From contig DDIP01000278.1 of NCBI GenBank assembly GCA_002338605.1, positions 501 to 17,178 of the forward strand: a stretch of DNA of 16,678 bases, given 5' to 3'. The stretch's first letter is position 1. Every line of letters starts with the position of its first letter. The position numbers and the translations under genes are program-made. The notes beneath the pieces are model-generated. The model was not told the DNA's origin. It searched no databases and was given only the letters and a program-made list of their open reading frames with translations. Positions 14,415 through 16,678 of the stretch are shown in pieces. This DNA comes from Proteobacteria bacterium UBA1847 (lineage in GTDB: Bacteria; Pseudomonadota; Gammaproteobacteria; Steroidobacterales; Woeseiaceae).

Positions 14415-14780
14415 CTATTCGTGATCCGTGAATTTGTGCAGGATCATGTAGCCGACGCCGAGAAAAAACGGAAACGACGCGATACCCATAAAGATCCGCG
14501 CAACATCTTCCTCATCGGGAATGCCGAATCCGAATGCAACCAGCGAAATTGACAGCGCCAGCCAGATAACGCCAAGACGAAAGTCCTTGTCTTTGGAAGG
14601 TTTCGGGTGCCCCAGTCGGTCGATGAGCTCCGGACTCAGGTCCTGACCTTTGTCCAGCGCCGCGCGAATCGTCTGCTGGACTTCACTGCGTCCCCGGTAC
14701 CGAAACCACACCAGCGCAAACAGTACGATTGTCATGCCGATAAACATGGTAATCGGTACCCATTCAATATGTTCTCCCAC
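14415..14780 (-). CDS. DUF6249-like inner-membrane protein
   Basis: A 121-residue membrane protein. TM1 is at about 8-26, then a cytosolic segment (about 28-66) with the run EVQQTIRAALDKGQDLSPEL, TM2 at about 69-88, a short acidic turn (PDEEDV), and TM3 at about 95-113. The one-TM / 'IRAALDKGQ' helix / two-TM arrangement fits proteins annotated as DUF6249, often found beside ECF sigma genes; function unknown. The start is a GTG (14778-14780) supported by AAAGGAG 7 bases upstream. It is the first gene of the ECF operon, so it could be a sensor or an envelope component under the sigma factor's control. Confidence 0.75.
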   Translation of the reverse strand: MGEHIEWVPITMFIGMTIVLFALVWFRYRGRSEVQQTIRAALDKGQDLSPELIDRLGHPKPSKDKDFRLGVIWLALSISLVAFGFGIPDEEDVARIFMGIASFPFFLGVGYMILHKFTDHE

Positions 14781-15117
14781 GATCTTGCTCCTTTGAATTC
14801 GAGTGTTGTGTCTCTCTGGCCATAAGATGTCCGATACGGCGAGTTTGGATGCAAGTATTTATATCTGTCTGTTATTGTTCAATTTTTCTGTCAATCTACC
14901 ACAGAACTTTGGGCGCTATTGAACCCAAAACCGGGTCGCAGGCATGGCAATCGGCAGCAAGTTTCTCCGGCCAATTCGCCTGGGAACCCTGAACGCGATG
15001 GGCAAACATATGCGCTATGACAGCAAGCATTTCCCGCACGCCACCACCCCCCAGCCGACTCCAGGTGGAAACGCCTATGGGCTTGGTATTGAGCCCCGGC
15101 AGCAGCTGGGACTTCTT
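14781..15117. other. Intergenic region without a supportable gene
   Basis: 337 bases between the ECF operon and the oxidoreductase beta-subunit gene. A + strand frame from 14944 to 15216 exists but has no ribosome binding site, resembles nothing and runs into the antisense of the next gene. I see no tRNA, no insertion sequence and no good terminator after the stop at 15118. The left part (14850-14900) is AT-rich and holds the candidate promoter of the ECF operon. Confidence 0.5.
14858..14894 (-). promoter_or_regulatory. AT-rich promoter zone of the ECF operon
   Basis: On the - strand there is a perfect TTGACA (14894-14889) and, 25 bases on, TATAAA (14863-14858). The spacing is too long for one sigma-70 promoter, so they may belong to different promoters, or one may be accidental. 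The zone is 78-115 bases ahead of the GTG start of the first gene. A GAAC lying between the boxes could be an ECF-type -35, but this is weak. Confidence 0.3.
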
Positions 15118-16173
15118 TTAGCGGTAGCGGCTCTGCAGTTTTTTCAGCTCTTGAGCGCCCGGGTGCAGGGAGGAAAGCGGCAATTCGGACAGGGGCGAAT
15201 CGATGTTGCCCATTAATTCGTGCATTTCGGCCCGCGACTCATCGAGATACAGCAGCCCGGTACAGATTTCACCCTTTTCGAAGTGGTCGCGCAGGTATTT
15301 GAAGGCATGCGCACGATTCGTCAGGTCGTAGTCGTCTGCAACTTTGCGAAGCACGATGGTGCTGCCATCGTGCAACTGGATTGGCACAGCTTCGCCCTCG
15401 TTGTAGACCGCCTTGATCTCCTCCGCGGGTGGCACGTAATCCATGTCCACAACTTGATGATAAAACTGCCGAGTATGGGCGTAGCTCTTGGTCGAGCCTA
15501 CGTGGTCGTTGAACGTTACGCAGGGGCTCACGATATCGAGCAGCGCGAAGCCCCGGTGCATCAATGCTCCCTTGATCAGCGGGACCAGTTGCTCCTTGTC
15601 ACCGGAGAAACTCCGTGCAATGTACGTCGCGCCAAGACTCAGTGCCGTGCTGACCGGATCGATGGGCTCCTGCTTGTTCGGCTCACCTCTTTTCGGCTTG
15701 CTGCCAATGTCAGCAGAGGCTGAGAACTGCCCCTTTGTGAGGCCATAAACTCCATTGTTCTCAATGATATAGCACATGTTCAGGTTGCGGCGAATCGCGT
15801 GCACAAATTGCCCGACACCGATCGACAGCGAATCCCCGTCACCGGACACACCGATGTACATTAAATTCCGATTTGCAGCATTTGCACCGGTGGTCACCGA
15901 AGGCATGCGGCCATGCACCGAATTGAAACCATGGGATTGGCTGACAAAATAAGCAGGCGTCTTCGAGGAACAGCCAATGCCACTCATTTTCGCCAGCATG
16001 TGCGGCTCTATGCCAAGCTCAAACACCGCCTGAATAATTGCCGCGGTAATCGAGTCGTGGCCGCAACCGGCGCACAGAGTCGATACGGTTCCTTCATAGT
16101 CGCGTGCGGTCAGGCCCAACCTGTTCCTCGGCATGCCGGGGTGTGCGACTTTTGGTTTCCCGATATAACTCAT
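15118..16173 (-). CDS. korB: 2-oxoacid:ferredoxin oxidoreductase, beta subunit (probably 2-oxoglutarate, KorB-like)
   Basis: A 351-residue beta subunit that binds thiamine diphosphate and a [4Fe-4S] cluster and, with the alpha subunit, turns a 2-oxoacid plus CoA into acyl-CoA and CO2 while reducing ferredoxin. Visible cluster ligands are Cys34 and Cys37 (LCAGCGH), Cys68 (GIGCSSK) and Cys218 (SPCVTFND). The ThDP/Mg motif is GDGDSLSIG (111-119) with the downstream ENNGVYGLTKGQ (138-149). HGRMPSVTTGANAAN is typical of this family. The length and two-subunit arrangement resemble the relatively oxygen-tolerant KorAB of actinobacteria and other aerobes; pyruvate or branched-chain acids cannot be excluded. 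The ATG at 16171-16173 (MSYIGKPKVAHP) has AGGA 8 bases upstream and lies 13 bases after the alpha-subunit stop; the frame extends further upstream, but only into the alpha gene. Confidence 0.93.
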   Translation of the reverse strand: MSYIGKPKVAHPGMPRNRLGLTARDYEGTVSTLCAGCGHDSITAAIIQAVFELGIEPHMLAKMSGIGCSSKTPAYFVSQSHGFNSVHGRMPSVTTGANAANRNLMYIGVSGDGDSLSIGVGQFVHAIRRNLNMCYIIENNGVYGLTKGQFSASADIGSKPKRGEPNKQEPIDPVSTALSLGATYIARSFSGDKEQLVPLIKGALMHRGFALLDIVSPCVTFNDHVGSTKSYAHTRQFYHQVVDMDYVPPAEEIKAVYNEGEAVPIQLHDGSTIVLRKVADDYDLTNRAHAFKYLRDHFEKGEICTGLLYLDESRAEMHELMGNIDSPLSELPLSSLHPGAQELKKLQSRYR

Positions 16174-16186
16174 GACAATTTCCTGT

Positions 16187-16678
16187 CTAGGCCGCCTGGC
16201 CTTTCGCGATTTCTTCCAACACACGTTTTTCAACGAAGCCAGCATTGATTGGCAAACCGTTGTAGTGCAATAGCGGAACAAGTTTCGCCTGCTTCGACTC
16301 GATATCGTTAATCAGCAATGTCCGCAACTGAGCGTCTCGATTCTGTTCAACCACATAGACAACATCGTGTTGATCAATAAACTCCTTGACTTCATCGGCA
16401 AATGGAAATGCCTTGACCCGACAGTAGTTCAGACCAATTTTTTGCTCTGCAAGTCGGTCCAGCGCCTCCTTGCAGGCGCCATCACCACTGCCAAGCGTCA
16501 ACAAACCCATCTTGTTGAACTTCGAATAGCGGATCTCCGGTTTTGGCAACATCGCCCGCGCGGTTTCCCATTTCACGAGCAACCGATCGACAACATCCTG
16601 GTAGGCGACGGAGTCTTCAGTGTAGTTGCCGTATTTCGTGTGTCCGGAGCCACGCGTAAAATATGAGCCTTTCGGATG
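16187..16678 (-). CDS. korA: 2-oxoacid:ferredoxin oxidoreductase, alpha subunit, C-terminal part (5' end outside window)
   Basis: The - strand frame is open from the window edge (16678) to the TAG at 16187-16189, giving the last 163 residues. It is read through SYFTRGSGHTKYGNYTED near the edge, a signature of the pyrimidine-binding/transketolase-like part of alpha subunits. Then follow LTLGSGDGACKEALDRL and FPFADEVKEFI in the C-terminal Rossmann-like domain, and VVYVVEQNRDAQLRTLL, with the KLVPLLHYNGLPI end typical of KorA. The in-frame TTG at 16582 is internal, not a start. Family length is about 600 residues with a fused gamma domain, so roughly three quarters is missing. It is first in the pair with the beta subunit (13 nt between). 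Confidence 0.92.
   Translation of the reverse strand, partial: HPKGSYFTRGSGHTKYGNYTEDSVAYQDVVDRLLVKWETARAMLPKPEIRYSKFNKMGLLTLGSGDGACKEALDRLAEQKIGLNYCRVKAFPFADEVKEFIDQHDVVYVVEQNRDAQLRTLLINDIESKQAKLVPLLHYNGLPINAGFVEKRVLEEIAKGQAA

Noticed and set aside
14940..15060. Possible tRNA or structured RNA
   Set aside because: No cloverleaf arms, T-loop motif or CCA end could be found.
15060..15115. GC-rich inverted pieces after the beta-subunit stop as a terminator
   Set aside because: Stems are only 5-6 bp with mismatches or wobble pairs and no T-run follows on the - strand.
14944..15216. + strand frame of 90 codons between the ECF operon and the oxidoreductase
   Set aside because: No ribosome binding site, no similarity that I recognise, and its last 99 bases are antisense to the beta-subunit gene.

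Overview
The window looks like part of the chromosome of a free-living, probably marine, gammaproteobacterium. The support is moderate GC content, gammaproteobacterial-type ribosome binding sites, a choice-of-anchor H / GlyGly-CTERM-type surface protein, an ECF sigma operon with a DUF6249-like membrane protein, and a two-subunit 2-oxoacid:ferredoxin oxidoreductase. A Woeseiaceae- or Chromatiales-like origin is a guess from this gene mix, not something the sequence proves. No tRNA, rRNA, CRISPR array, insertion sequence or phage gene was seen.

Left part (1-9477, all + strand): an efflux region. It opens with the C-terminal quarter of an RND permease whose start lies outside the window. After a 199-bp gap with a good sigma-70-like promoter and two inverted repeats comes a four-gene operon: two paralogous lipoprotein adaptors (993-2072, 2139-3245) and two different RND permeases (3245-6409, 6406-9477). 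The last three genes are joined by 1- and 4-nt start/stop overlaps. Both adaptors keep the RLS motif used to dock TolC-like channels, but there is no outer-membrane factor gene here. The layout is two adaptors plus two permeases.

Middle (9480-11970): a secreted choice-of-anchor H-like protein (- strand) converges on the RND operon with only 2 nt between stop codons. It is divergent from an EamA/DMT transporter (+). The transporter overlaps tail-to-tail by 49 nt with a TerB-like protein (-). Between TerB and the next gene lies a compact + strand unit: promoter, a 14-nt Shine-Dalgarno exactly complementary to the 16S rRNA 3' end, a 26-codon ORF, a 14-bp internal helix and a GCAA-capped terminator. 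This is the most original item in the window and may be a small protein gene or dual-function small RNA.

Right part (11973-14780, - strand): a gene series reading leftwards: DUF6249-like membrane protein, ECF sigma factor, two-TM likely anti-sigma protein, a small unknown protein, and a class-V aminotransferase resembling cysteine desulfurases but lacking the catalytic cysteine. The first three are very tightly packed. The last two are tightly coupled to each other and may or may not share the transcript.

Right end (15118-16678, - strand): the beta subunit and the C-terminal part of the alpha subunit of a 2-oxoacid (probably 2-oxoglutarate):ferredoxin oxidoreductase. The 337 bp between it and the ECF operon hold no gene that I can support.
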